From positions 73,363,407 through 73,427,406 of the forward strand of contig OX638372.1 in the NCBI GenBank assembly GCA_951812925.1: DNA of 64,000 nucleotides, in the 5' to 3' direction. A program made the translations under genes and the position numbers. A model generated the notes under the pieces. It saw nothing but the letters and a program-made list of their open reading frames with translations. It did not search any database and was not told the origin of the DNA. Positions 11,170-21,849 of this stretch are shown here, piece by piece. Each line of letters starts with the position of its first letter. The first letter of the stretch is position 1. The stretch comes from Calliopum simillimum (lineage: Eukaryota > Arthropoda > Insecta > Diptera > Lauxaniidae).

Positions 11170-11189
11170 CACCCTAACCTAACCTAACC
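11170..11189 (+). repeat. CCTAA-repeat 3' tail of the LINE
   Basis: The LINE ends in a short run of CCTAA units directly before the target duplication. The same tail, read as GGTTA units, ends the truncated minus-strand LINE at 20572, so the two belong to related families. Confidence 0.7.
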
Positions 11190-11200
11190 ATACCCATTCA

Positions 11201-11807
11201 AGGCCTTAAACTAAGACGGAAAACCATCCGATTTTTTTTTTAGAGTTAATCAAACTCCAGAAGTTCTTGGGATCATGTAAAATATTTTCTTCATTTTATT
11301 CATATAATCAGAATAGGCTGAAGCTGATTTCGATTTAAATTCCTGAAACAAACGATCGTATGTTTCAAGGTCATTTTGATTTTGACTACTGACGTATTTT
11401 TTACATGCGCTATTTCGACAATTATGTCAATTTTTTAACTCTTTCGAATACCAAGGGTAAGACGAATTATCAAGTTTTTTTATAGTACGTGGTACAGACA
11501 ATAAATTGCTGAAGATAATTCTTTATAAGGATAATAAACATCTACCACAGATAGGGCGTGGATAGACTTATGAACTACAATATTATCACCATCAGTAGCC
11601 AAACCCAAGTCAAGTTGTCGCCCTTAACAGTATGTAATACAACTAACATGTTGTAAATATGTTAAAATTTCATCAACAAAAATATGTTGTTGTAGAGATG
11701 TGTGATTAGACGCATACGAATATGTCATCCTCAGATAAAGTCCATTTGAGGTCAAGTAAATTAAAATCACCCAACAATAGAATTTTGATTTTTACATTTC
11801 ACTCCTA
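11201..11807 (-). pseudogene. Old non-LTR retrotransposon: endonuclease-to-RT linker
   Basis: The minus strand holds the upstream part of the same ancient LINE seen at 2041-4217: a GDFN-type endonuclease block (VGDFNLLDLKW) near 11740-11770 and the linker before RT (SSYPWYSKELKN near 11455, SASAYSDYMNKMKKI near 11300). Stops and frameshifts are frequent. It is separated from its downstream half only by the young LINE insertion at 4218-11189, and ends at the CCTA target duplication of the next element. Confidence 0.7.
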
Positions 11808-13111
11808 CACACTGCTCCTGAACAAACGATAGGTTGCATAAAAATGCCACAAAAAACGAACAATGCCACTTTATTCGTAATCGTTCACTGAGTAAAAATC
11901 AACTTTATTTGAAATCTTAGCTGCTCCTTTTTTGAAAATATGCATAGTTTTACATTTATACAATTTCAAAACGATCAAGATTTTTTTGATGGCACCCGAT
12001 TTGGCTATAAATTGGCATAAGCATAGTGAGAAAAACTACTACCAAATATTTTTCCAAAATTTTAAAAAATGGCGGAGAGTTTGAAATTTTTAGGTTAGTT
12101 TTTCTTGAGAAGCTATAACTTTAGTTGAATTTATCCAACTCTCAATTTTATGGTGTCAAATGATTTGTCTTGAAACAGGCTTTAAAATAAAAATAAGCTA
12201 AAATTTTTTTTTATTTTTTTTATATAGTTTAGACTGAAAAAAAAAATGTTAAATTGAGTTTCCCAAAAGATGTCATTTATGATATTTTTTATTTTTCTTG
12301 CAAAAAAGCTACAGGTGTAACTTACCAGTCCTCCAAAAATTGGAGTGGGCCTGCTAGTGGTTCTCCAGAAAAACAATAAAATGTGGCTTCTACCGCAATT
12401 TTTCAATATAATTTTTTTGAATTTAAAATTTTTAATTAAACGATAATATGAATTTGAAAAAAGTGCGTTAGCACTTTCATTAGTACTATACAAGTAAAAA
12501 AACAGTCAATAAACTAACATCAGCATTTGAGAATTTAATTTCATAAAAATTTTGAATTGAAAAAATGTACTGAAAAATTGCGGAAGATACTACATTTTAT
12601 TGTTTTTCTGGAGAACCACTGGTAGGCCCACTCCAATATTTGGAGGACTGGTAAGTTACACCTGTAGCTTTTTTTGCAAGAAAAATAAAAAATATCAAAA
12701 ATGACATATGTATTTTGAGAAACTCAACAAAAAATTTATTTTTTTTTTCTTTGTAAACAATATAAAAAAAAAAATAATTTTTGCTAATTTTTATTTTAAA
12801 GCATGTTTCAAGACAAATCATTTGACACCATAAAATTGAAAATTGGATAAATGCAACTAAAGTTATAGCTTCTCAAAAAAAACTAACCTAAAAATTTCAC
12901 AGCCCCATATCTCCGCCATTTTTGAAAAAATATTTGGTAGTAATTTTTCTCACTATGCTACTACTGCTTATGCCAATTTATTATTCAAATAAAGTTGATT
13001 TTTATTTCAAATAAAGTTGATTTTTACTCAGTGAACGATTACGAATAAAGGGGCATTGTTCGTTTTTTGTGGCATTTTTATGCAACCTATCGTTTGTTCA
13101 GGAGCAGTGTG
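11808..13111. mobile_element. 1.3-kb palindromic element, TSD CCTA
   Basis: Arms start CACACTGCTCCTGAACAAAC and end with the exact complement; inverted similarity runs inward for several hundred bases (the AATTTTTAGGTTAGTTTTTC region at 12085 and its complement near 12880; the CTCCAAAAATTGGAGTGGGC region near 12330 and its counterpart near 12630). CCTA flanks both ends (11804-11807, 13112-13115). The minus-strand open frames inside mirror each other and are not genes. Confidence 0.85.
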
Positions 13112-13277
13112 CCTAAAGGACACTCCAAAAGATTGTCAATCAATTGTCAATTGATTGTTTAATGTTTTGATAAAATTAATTATACGTATATATACAAAAA
13201 ACGAAAAGTCGTTTCCGAAATCAATGAATTTCTGATTGATATTAAGCTTTAAAAAAGTTTTGAGCAATACACATTAC

Positions 13278-13510
13278 CTGCAAATATTTAATAGGATCTG
13301 CTATGACTGTTTTGTTTCCTGCTACGCATGCACTCAAAAGTGGAAGTGTTGTCGGGAACGGAAGAGGACTTAAAAGCTGTTGTTGTGATTTTTCTTGTTG
13401 TAATTCCTGCAGCAGAAGCACCAATTCCATTCTTACTGATGCAAGTCCACCGCCACTAGCTCCATGTAAAGAACAGTAACTTAGCAAAGTTCGTAATAGA
13501 GTTTCATTAG
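13278..13510 (-). CDS. Internal exon of a large conserved host gene (possibly Bruce/BIRC6-like)
   Basis: A 233-bp minus-strand exon. The acceptor is a pyrimidine-rich TTCTTTCAG just right of 13510 and the donor is GTAATG just left of 13278. The translated segment (77 codons plus 2 bases) is open and high-complexity, with LASVRMELVLLLQELQQEK, LLSPLPFPTTLPLLS and TVIADPIKYLQ; it looks like a strongly conserved helical protein unlike anything else in the window. From memory it resembles a segment of the giant ubiquitin ligases, most likely BIRC6/Bruce, less likely UBR4; I am not sure. With the exon at 48357-48485 on the same strand it suggests that a very large intron spans the intervening repeats. 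Confidence 0.6.
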
Positions 13511-14004
13511 CTGAAAGAATATAAATAATATAAAATTAAAAAGTCTATTTATCACAAACTAAGTGATAACTTAAATTTTTTTAAACGGACACACTAAAAA
13601 CTAACTTGCTAAACTGAAACTTTTTTTGGTGGCCTTATACTTTTTTTTAAAAAATTTAAATTTTTTTAAAAGTTATAAGCATGTGAATTTTTAGGTATGT
13701 CTTTTTTTAAATTGCGATTTCTCCGTTAATGTTGGGCGAAAATTTATGAAACTTTTGTGGTAGGTCTAAAAATATATCAAAATTTAGATGAAATAAACTT
13801 TTCATAAAAACTTTTAAAATTTCTTATAAATAATACACTTTTTAATAAACAAATAGATATTTAAGCTATACCTATAGATAAATAAAAACAAAATTTTTAC
13901 ACAGAAATGTTCTCTGAAATCTGCACAACATTTCTATGAAATTGGAGGAACTTATCACTAATAAAAAAGTTACGAGTACTTAAATGTCACTACATCCCGA
14001 CTAG

Positions 14005-14530
14005 AAATTTGCTTAGGAATGCCTAAAAATACATTAGGCCCTAATTGGGAAGCAATGGGGTTAGCCTAAATTAGGAATACCTATTACTTGCCTAGTTAAG
14101 TAGGCTTTGGGTTTGCCCAAATTAAGTTTGCCTAATAAACGCCTAATGCGGTGGTCATAGTGCTAAACGAACAGTTGCCATATTTCGTTTGCCTAACGAA
14201 AACCTAACGTAGGGGTCATAGTGATAAACAAACAGTTGCCTAGTTTCGGAATGCCTAACAATTGCCTAGTTAGGCAGGCTTAAGATATTCCTAAATTAGG
14301 TTTGTCTAATGAACGCCTAATGCGGTGGTCATAGTGATAAACGAACAGTTGCCGAATTTCGTTTGCCTAAAGAAAACCTAACGCGGGGGTCATAGTGATA
14401 AACGAACAGTTGCCTAGTTTCGGAATGCCTAACATTTGCCTAGTTGGGCAGGCTTAAGATTTACCTAATGAACGCCTAATGCGCTTGTCATAATGAAAAA
14501 CGAGAAGTTGCCGAATTTCGGTTAATCTGG
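14005..14530. repeat. GCCTAA-rich repeats, period roughly 180 bp, left flank
   Basis: Repeated blocks contain GGCAGGCTTAAGAT, GAACGCCTAATGCGGTGGTC, ATAGTGATAAACGAACAGTT and TTGCCTAGTTTCGGAATGCC. At least three head-to-tail copies are seen with drift. Related GCCTAA sequence lies at 19140-19420. This is short-range repeat structure inside a transposon, not a CRISPR array. Confidence 0.7.
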
Positions 14531-15234
14531 GGAAAAAGTAATGCGATATTAATGAGAACATTTGAAGCTGCTCCAAAATTAAATAATGTAAATGTACGAA
14601 TAAAATGTTTGTTCTAATCTTTAAGATAAAATATTATTAAGAACTTGAATTTTTTAAGTGCTTTTATTGCTCTCAAAAAGTAGCATTTTCATTTTATTAG
14701 TACCTCGATTATTACCACACGAACTTAAGATCATGACAGCTGTCATAGTTTTTTTTACAAGGGACTCCATTGCGAATTTTCTTTTTTCTACGTGCTTATA
14801 CAAGCATAAATAAAATGTCGTCTAAAACACAGCTACATATTTTTTATATTCCTTTCGTGCCAAAAAACTCATTTGTTTCAAAATATTCTTAGGACTTTGC
14901 CATTTTTATTTGTGGTGGTGGTTGGTAATCGGTAGAACACCAAAAAATGTAAGATTCTTGGGACGAACAACTTCTCTTAGTTCCGATAAAGCCATCGGAA
15001 GATCGGGATACGGCTTTATGAAAACCGGAACCTTAAATCCGATTCATGATTTTCGAAATATGGCAAATTTTCGAAAATTTTGACCAGTTTTTTTTAAAGC
15101 CTTTTTTTTAAGTCTGAAATTTTAATTTGTTCGATATATATGTATTAAGGATGCCAATTTTTGGGCCTTTTGGCGATCCCGAGATTTTCGGGATTATAAA
15201 TTGCAATCCCGAAATTGAAAAAAAAACCAACACT

Positions 15235-16182
15235 TTAAATTTATGCGGTTTTTTGTTTTAAAAAATAGAGCAATTCTAACCAAAAATAGTAATTTTCACT
15301 GCATTTACCAGATCTGAATCCGAATCGGTCTATCGAGTACTGTTTTTGAGATGTCCTTAACTATAAGTTCAAAAAATATGATTTTTGAGGTTACATGGAG
15401 TATGTACGAAATTATTTTCTATTAAATGCAGCATCTAGTTCTATTCTTTAGCCGTGTTTTTTTGACGCGTATATAAAATTGTGGTAATTTTCAAATTGCG
15501 ATAACTTATAAATTGTGAGTCGTACGATAAAAAGTCAAGGGTCTTTTTCAGGGAGAACCACATGCTCTACAAATAATTTTGATCTTTTGTAAAAATAATA
15601 TTTAGATGAATAATAATTATTTAGAAGTTATTAAAAAAAAGTGATTTTTTGCCGTTTATCGGCGCTTATCCAGTTTTTATTGAATAAATCCTAAAAGATA
15701 AATTTTTTAAAATATAAAATGAAAAGATTTTGTAGAGAACGTGATTCGCCATAAAAAAGTTCCATAGAGTTTTTATTGTGTGACTCACTGTTCATGAGTT
15801 ATTGCAATTTAAAAATATACAATTGTATATACGCGTCAAAAGGAACACGGCTTTTGTCTTCAAAATAAGCTATGATATAGTATCAAAGGATTTTCTTATA
15901 AAAAGATACGATCATTTCAAATGGTATCATGAATTTATAACTCATTTTGAAGGCACAAAATAGTACTATATAACGCATACAATAGAAAATAGTTTCGAGT
16001 GTCCTCCATATAACCTCACAAATCGTGTTATTTCAACTTTGAGTTGAGGATATCTCAAAAACCATACGTGATAGACCAATTTTGAAGCCAGATTCAGATT
16101 GAGAATTGACAGATACATCGAAAACTAATATTTTTGTTGAGAATTGTTCCTATTTTTTTATTTTAAACTGCATAAATCTAGT
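15235..16182. mobile_element. ~0.95-kb palindromic element with conserved GTGAGTCG block
   Basis: The left arm starts near AAATTTATGCGGTTTTTTG and the right arm ends with its complement near 16175. Both arms contain an ACGCGTATA segment (15469 and 15833) and, closer to the centre, a block reading AACTTATAAATTGTGAGTCG (about 15501-15520) with its complement near 15780-15805. The same inner block occurs in the palindromes at 18645 and 57483. No coding sequence. Confidence 0.7.
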
Positions 16183-16545
16183 TTTTTTTTTTAAATTCAA
16201 TTACCAACAAAATGAGTAAGGTCGGATCAAAATCGGTGCTTGTTCAACAAAATTAAATAATGTTTACCTAATTTTTTAACTTAATTTCATATTTTTGATA
16301 AAAATAGTTTTAATCAATCCCGGGATTTGCATGGACTCTACCCTTCACCGCTTGTCTAAATAGAGTTAGGAATCAAATCATCCATCGGCAGCCCTGACAT
16401 TTAAGTTGTTGTTTGGTTTGTCGATAAAATTCTAATAAAATGTAGTTCGCAAAAGAATTTTGCATCTTGGATTAAACATAATCGTAAGTGCTTTTGTTCT
16501 TTCTAATAAATAAGTCAATTTAAGCGATAGCGTAATCATTTTCTC

Positions 16546-17411
16546 ATGAAGGAATACCTGTACCTACAACAACTGAGCCAGATTCTGAAGAAGACGCCGC
16601 AACAACAAAACTCCCCAAATCCTAGTCAAAGTATCACTGTCAACATTGGGACAATGCCTTGCTGGTATTATGACAAAAAAGAGTTGAAAGACACACCATC
16701 TGTATTGGATGACATAACATTGGACACGGAACGTCGCTGTCGCAAAGAAGGCGCACGCTTCATCATGAGTTGTGGCACCGAAATAGGCCTTGGACACAAT
16801 ATCATTGCTACCGGAGTGGTGTACTTTCATCGCTTTTATATGTTTCATTTTAAGAGCTTTCCGCGTTATGTCACTGCATGCTGTGGCCTCTTCTTGGCGG
16901 GCAAAGTAGAGGAAACGCCCAAGAAATCCAGGGAAATAATAAAGATTGCACGTGGACGTTTAACGGACACGCAATTCTATTCATTCGGAGAAGATCCAAA
17001 GGAGGTGCGTTAGTATAAAACTAAATTTATTATTATTTGGGTAAATTTTTCTTCAATTCTCTTATAGGAAGTTATGACTTGGAGCGTATTCTGCTGCAAA
17101 CCATAAAATTCGATCTCCAGGTGGAACATCCGTACACATTCTTGCTCAAATATGCGAAATGCTTCAAAGGCGATCAGCAGAAACTTAAAAAAATGGTGCA
17201 AATGGCATGGAATTTCGTAAATGATTCCTTAAGCACTGTCGTCTGTCTACAGTGGGAACCAGAGATGATTGCAGTTGCTCTGATACATCTTGCTAGTAAA
17301 TTAAGTAAATTCACTGTCGCTGATTGGGTTGGCCGTCAGCCGACGCATTTGCGTTATGCTTTAAGTTGCGAACTGGCGCTTAAATTTAACTGCACCAAAG
17401 CAGACGAAGAG
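16546..17411 (+). pseudogene. CycK: Cyclin K-like gene copy, intron-containing, frameshifted
   Basis: Exon 1 (16546-17004) ends at a GTGCGT donor and exon 2 (17068-17411) follows a TATAG acceptor. Exon 1 encodes the first cyclin fold: [48 protein letters not shown]. Exon 2 continues with [40 protein letters not shown] and [11 protein letters not shown], which I know as cyclin K, the regulatory partner of the transcription kinase CDK12. At the splice junction the expected EVMTLER reads one base short (17068-17085), so the spliced frame is broken. After WVGRQP the expected end of the second cyclin fold is absent, and a different tail ([15 protein letters not shown]) runs to a GTACGT donor at 17412. 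It keeps its introns, so it is a DNA-level duplicate, not a retrocopy. A sequencing error could explain the single-base loss but not the tail. Confidence 0.75.
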
Positions 17412-17639
17412 GTACGTATACTTAAAAATTTGTTTACGAAATAATGCGCAGCTTTCTTGAAAAATGTTTTGAGATAATTACGTTTTTCTTTCCTGGTTGA
17501 AGAACAAATGCAATGATATTCAGATCTGTATATGTTACTATTTGAAATCGAACTGCATCCTTTAGTCAAAAACATTTTTCTAGGGTTGTCACGTTATTTC
17601 TTAACAGTGTCCAATGAAATTAATTTTTTTTCTTTGCAG

Positions 17640-17782
17640 ATGCTTTCGTTAAAACTTTTTCAAAATCGAAAGAAGATCTTAGTGAGTATACCATCATAAA
17701 ATCATTGGCATCAGCTCTTCATCACTGCAGGGATTGGAATGGTGGTCGTGCTGCACGTGATAAAAAAAAGGTTTTTGATTGA
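17640..17782 (+). pseudogene. Possible third exon attached to the cyclin K copy
   Basis: A TTTGCAG acceptor precedes 17640. In one frame an open segment contains SKSKEDLSEYTIIKSLASAL and ends at a TGA near 17780, but joining exon 2 at its GTACGT donor puts this exon in another frame that stops after about 19 codons. Neither frame resembles cyclin K. The two tails (exon 2 end and this exon) may come from another gene; a carboxylesterase-like origin crossed my mind but is weak. Confidence 0.3.
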
Positions 17783-18008
17783 AACCCGCAGCAGATTTTA
17801 TTTCAAAATTTTTTTTTAAGTTTCACTATTGACTTTTTGGTTGTAAATTGTCACTTTAAATGCAAAACGACGTTACAACGAAATAACTCAAATTCATTTC
17901 AGAGTGCACTTCTACAATTTTTCTTATTTCTAGCGATATGTCGAAACATGTTGTTACGTCCTTTTGCATTTTAGTGCCGATATGTTGATACATATCTATT
18001 TAATAAAC

Positions 18009-18218
18009 TTAGCATGGAAGACGAAACTAATCGAATGACTGATTTTCAACTGCTTACAACTTCAAAGTTAAGACAAGAATTGAAATTTTTGTTTACAAAC
18101 TTAATTCTTTGAGTTAAAATGGAAGCTTAAGTCAAACCAAGTTTTTAATGAAAATTTCAATAGGCTGATATTAACGATTGATTTTTAGTCACCCGATTCG
18201 TTTCGTCTTCCATGCTAA
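18009..18218. mobile_element. ~205-bp MITE with GCATGGAAGACGAAAC ends
   Basis: The left terminus GCATGGAAGACGAAAC and its complement GTTTCGTCTTCCATGC bound the unit, with TA outside each end, consistent with a Tc1/mariner-type TA duplication. Inverted similarity extends about 35 bases inward. Non-coding. Confidence 0.6.
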
Positions 18219-18369
18219 TGTTATAATTAAAGGCAACTTCTTCAAGATTTCCTTTCTATACATGACTCATTCATTCTTCCAAACGATTGTTTCATTAAAA
18301 CCCTATTTTATTAAATTTAACGGTTCAAAAACTAAATAAGGATTGTCAGGTATGTCTGCAATTGTATTT

Positions 18370-18625
18370 GAGGAGTTTTTTTTTCAAAAGGGCTTATAAC
18401 CAAAACGAGGCAAAAGAAGTATCATAATATTAATTGCCTGATACTTTGTTATAAATAAATAAAATTGGGTTCTTTTTTCACGAAAAGTTTACCTGATGGC
18501 TTGAAATTAATTCTATTTAGTTAAAAAAATTAGATTTATCCACTAATCAATTACTATGCAAATAATGTATATGACATTACTTTTGCCTCGTTTTGGTTAT
18601 AAGCCCTTTTGAAAAAACACTCCCC
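18370..18625. mobile_element. 256-bp MITE, GAGGAGT ends, TSD ATTT (family A copy 1)
   Basis: The termini are GAGGAGT followed by T-rich sequence and TCAAAAGGGCTTATAACC, mirrored at the other end. ATTT flanks both ends (18366-18369 and 18626-18629). A close relative lies at 22444-22688 with a different 4-bp duplication, so this is a mobile family making 4-bp duplications. Confidence 0.85.
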
Positions 18626-18644
18626 ATTTATTTTCAATAAGGAC

Positions 18645-18987
18645 TGTTCCGTAATCCGTGTGGTTTCAATTATTTTCCATTTTAGAAGCTTTTGATAAAA
18701 ATGGTAAGTCACGCGATAAAAAGTATCAGAATCTGTTTTGTGGAGAATTGCAGGCTTTACAAATAATATTGATTTACATTTACGAGAAAGTAGCCGTTTA
18801 GGAAATATTCGATAAAATCGAATTTTCCGACTTTTTGCGATTTTTTAAGAATATTATCTAACGATTACTTATATTATTTGTACAACCTGCAATTAGATAT
18901 TCCAATTCTTTTTATCGTTCGACTCACGGTTTTAATCAAAAAGCCTCCTAAATAATAAGTAATTGAAATCACACGGATTTCGGAATA
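18645..18987. mobile_element. ~340-bp palindromic element, TTCCGTAATCCGTGTGG ends
   Basis: The left end TTCCGTAATCCGTGTGGTTT pairs with AAATCACACGGATTTCGGAA at the right. The inner arms carry AAGTCACGCGATAAAAAGTA and its complement near 18915-18930, followed by a GGCTTTACAAATAAT segment. These match the inner block of the palindromes at 15235 and 57483. No ORF. Confidence 0.7.
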
Positions 18988-19139
18988 AACCTGAATTATC
19001 TTTAATGTGATCAGTTATTATAATTAAGCATATTAACAATTCTTAAAAAATTAAGATAGAAATAAGAAATAATATTTTCAATAAATTACTAAAAAAATAC
19101 AGAGCTATTTTTCGTTTTATTGATTTGAAGATTATTATT

Positions 19140-19470
19140 AGTTAGGCGTGAATTAGGGCCCAATTGGTTTTGCCTAAGCAGAACGTTAGGGTCAAGTGCG
19201 AAATCCCAACGATGGCCTAGTTTGGTAAGCCTCAAATTTTCCTAAATACGAACGCCTACCTAATTAGGCCGGCATTAGGCATTCCTTATTGGGAAAATAT
19301 GGGGAACACCGTTACATCCGATATGAGGGCCTTGTTAGGCTCCCGCGTTTGGCCCTAACGTTCTGGTTAAGCAAAACTAACGGGGCCCTAATTGTCGCCA
19401 CACAAAATTTTCTAGTCGGAATAGGCGCCTTGCCTATGCGATTCACACATTTACGCTCGCTGCGCGTTTT
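19140..19470. repeat. GCCTAA-rich repeats, right flank of the large foldback
   Basis: TTAGGGCCCAATTGG, GCCTAATTAGGCC-type and GTTAGGGTCAAG segments recur in both orientations and relate to the 14005-14530 repeats. The CTAGTCGGA near 19411 pairs with CGACTAGAAATTT near 13999, so the repeats themselves sit between a second pair of inverted ends. The short ORFs here are chance. Confidence 0.5.
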
Positions 19471-20022
19471 AACGTGTATTCTCACTTTGTGCATAAATTA
19501 TGATTTGTTGTTTTGAAACGGCATGCAGCAGTGAAATGCAAAAATAACTAGGCAAGGCGCTTATGTGGCACCACTAAAGCGTGCGTAAATTTTTTATTAA
19601 TGATAATTTCCCCTAATTTTTTTTCATAGAAATGTTGTGCAGATTTTAGAGAACATTTCTGTGTAAAAATTTTGTTTTTATTTATCTATAGGTATAGCTT
19701 AAATATATATTTGTTTATTAAAAAGTGCATTATTTATAAGAAATTTTTAAAGTTTTTATGAAGTTTATTTCATCAACATTTTAAATTATTTTTAGTCCTA
19801 ACACAAAAGTTTCATAAATTTTCGCCCAACATCTACGGAGATATCGCAATTTAAAAAAAGACGTACCTAAAAATTCACATGCTTATAACTTTCAAATAAT
19901 TAAAATTTTTTAAAAAAAAGTATAAGGCAATAATCTTGACCAAAAACTCTTCAAAAAACCACCAAAAAAAGTTTCAGTTTAGCAAGTTAGTTTTAAGTGT
20001 GTCCGTTTCAAAAATTTTAAGT

Positions 20023-20424
20023 CTAATACGAATAAATGAAAGAAAAAACTTTTAAAATACAAAAGTTAAATCCCGGTGGCGTTTTTGAGCGACATCATTC
20101 ATTATTATATATTCATCGATGATTCATCATGAAAATAGCACGAACATAGCGAACTCTACATGAACTTTTCCGAAATGAGTTTTTCATCAATGAATCATAA
20201 TCAGATTGTCAGGAAGTTAGTATTCTCTGTCGGACAATGTCATTCAAATGTCTCTAAGCTTTTAAAATGTCCCGAATTGGTGATATTGCTTGTTAAAAGT
20301 CGATAACAAGTTGACAGCTGCATGACGTTGTCCGTTACATGTCGCCATCAACGAGTAAAAGTCATGGATACGGCCGATTGTCATTTTTACTGTCAGTTTG
20401 TCAAGAAAATTGATATAAATAAAT
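20023..20424. other. Non-coding interval
   Basis: About 400 bases rich in TGATTCATCA/ATTCATCG-type motifs (20095-20180), related in feel to 37390-37640 (TCATCAGTGA, CATTAATGACAACTC). No gene seen. Confidence 0.35.
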
Positions 20425-20571
20425 AACTAGTAAGGGTGTTACCTTTGGCCTGGCAAACATTAAATACCCTAAACAGCAGTATTTTGAAAATTTTGTTTAT
20501 AGGGGAGTTGCCACGCCCTCTTGTTCGAATTCACCCAGATTTTTCTCAGAGTTTGCATTTATAATTCTTAG
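20425..20571 (+). repeat. DINE-1-like repeat copy 1, left piece
   Basis: Starts AACTAGTAAGGGTGTTACCT, the start shared with the copies at 35491 and 49828, and contains the first ~140-bp unit with GCCACGCCCTCTTG. It is interrupted at 20571 by a truncated LINE whose 15-bp target duplication (ATTTATAATTCTTAG, one mismatch) lies at 20557-20571 and 21850-21864. Confidence 0.7.
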
Positions 20572-21849
20572 GTTAGGTTAGGTTGCGAGGGCATCGTCGG
20601 CATATATGCAAGACAACTTCCACTTAGACCATTCTGCTGGTCCATAGTGATCCCTCTTTAAATACGGTACATAGTTCTATGATACATAAATATATAATTA
20701 ATTTAATTCAGTATATTTTATACAGTCATCAATCTTATTGAAGTTTATTCATTGGTCGTTGGCTACTTTTCATGTTCCCTGTTCCCATTTTGATGCCATG
20801 ATGTATTTCAGGATCTTAGCGGGGTCTATCTCCATAAGTTCTCACATATTCTGAAAAAAAAGAAGGATCTAAATATTTTAAATTTTGTTTTTCCAAGTGC
20901 AGGGCACTGGCAAAGATAATGTTGACTATCCTCTCCCACGTCGCTGTCTCCACACCATCTACAAAGATCGTCAGTCTCAAACCCCATCTGTCTCAAGTGC
21001 TTGCATATCGTATAATGCCCTGTAACTACTGCTATAACTGACTTTATTTTACTCTTGCTGCACTTTAAAAGCAATTTAGTTACCTTATCTTAGGAGTGTT
21101 ATAAATAGTTTTTGTCGTTTGATAATGGGTCGAGTTGTCCCATCTCATCATCTCCAAAAGCATTCTGTCTGAAATTATCTTACAATCGTGTGACATTGGT
21201 GGTTTAACGATATGATTAATATTCTCTGTAGGCAATAATGAGCCCTTCCTAGCTAAATCATCTGCCTTTTCACTTCCTTGAATATTTTTATGTAAATGGT
21301 TATATCGGTAGGTGATATATCCCTCATCGATATCAACCTTGCCGCCTCTGCTATCGCAAATATTTCCGCTTGAAATACTGAACAATTGTGAGATATTTTT
21401 ACCGACTCTGAGAGATTAATTGGTTGACTGAAGATCCCGCAACCAGTTCCTACGTCCATTTTAGAACCATCCGTATATACTTCTAAAGTGGTATCATTAA
21501 GGATATTCTTGTTCTCCCATTGTTCAAGTGTGGGATATTCGACTTTAATGCTTTTACTAAAATCTGTGAAAGCTTTAATGTAATCTGTCTGACATATTTC
21601 TGACAAAATGGTTGTGTGCCTATAGCTTAATCTATTGAATTTATAGTTTTGATTTAGTCTAACAGATGTTATGGCAGCCTTTTCTCTAATATAGAGATCT
21701 ATTGGCAGGACATTCAATACAACTTCCAAAGCTTTTCTTGGAGTAGTTCTCATAGCTCCAGTTATTCTCAAAAGGGCCAATCTTTGTATTTTTTCCAATT
21801 CTTTCACATTATTTTGTATTTCAAGGTATGGCCACCATACTACACTACA
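20572..21849 (-). mobile_element. 5'-truncated LINE with RNase H and zinc-finger tail
   Basis: Minus-strand protein fragments give, in order, the post-RT region (IQRLALLRITGAMRTTPRKA near 21790), RNase H (VYTDGSKMDVGTGCG near 21450-21475, FQAEIFAIAEA near 21365) and the C-terminal cysteine block (DLCRWCGDSDVGEDSQHYLC near 20960). Frameshifts and deletions separate the pieces, so it is a dead copy. The 3' end is a GGTTA/CCTAA tail as in the 4218-11189 LINE, to which it is related. Truncated at the 5' side before RT is complete, as is usual for target-primed insertion. Confidence 0.85.

Larger units (their letters stand above)
4218..11189 (+). mobile_element. Full-length non-LTR retrotransposon with RNase H (LOA-like), 11-bp TSD
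   Basis: A complete LINE of about 7 kb lies between two copies of ATACCCATTCA (4207-4217 and 11190-11200). It has a long 5' region, two overlapping ORFs and a 3' end made of CCTAA repeats rather than poly(A). ORF1 plus ORF2 with apurinic endonuclease, RT and RNase H place it in the I group; the ORF1 type favours the LOA clade, with R1-like as the alternative. It inserted into the older minus-strand LINE, whose frame continues across the two target duplications. The 5' region carries a nested foldback (4530-5648). Both ORFs are uninterrupted, so it is young. Confidence 0.85.
13569..20022. mobile_element. 6.4-kb foldback enclosing a cyclin K copy
   Basis: Inverted arms of about 400 bases: ACGGACACACTAAAAACTAA near 13587 matches the complement of TTAGTTTTAAGTGTGTCCGT near 19990, and TCTGCACAACATTTCTATG near 13920 matches the complement near 19628. 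Inside are GCCTAA-rich repeats on both flanks, smaller palindromes, and the intron-containing cyclin K-like sequence. No target duplication is convincing, so either the outermost bases have decayed or the structure arose by inverted duplication. If it is a transposon, it has captured a genomic segment. Confidence 0.65.

Noticed and set aside
14005..14530. CRISPR-like direct repeats
   Set aside because: Eukaryotic context, drifting repeats of unequal length without unique spacers; a transposon-internal repeat fits better.
17640..17782. Carboxylesterase exon fused to cyclin K
   Set aside because: The resemblance is a loose impression from a few residues and the frames do not join.
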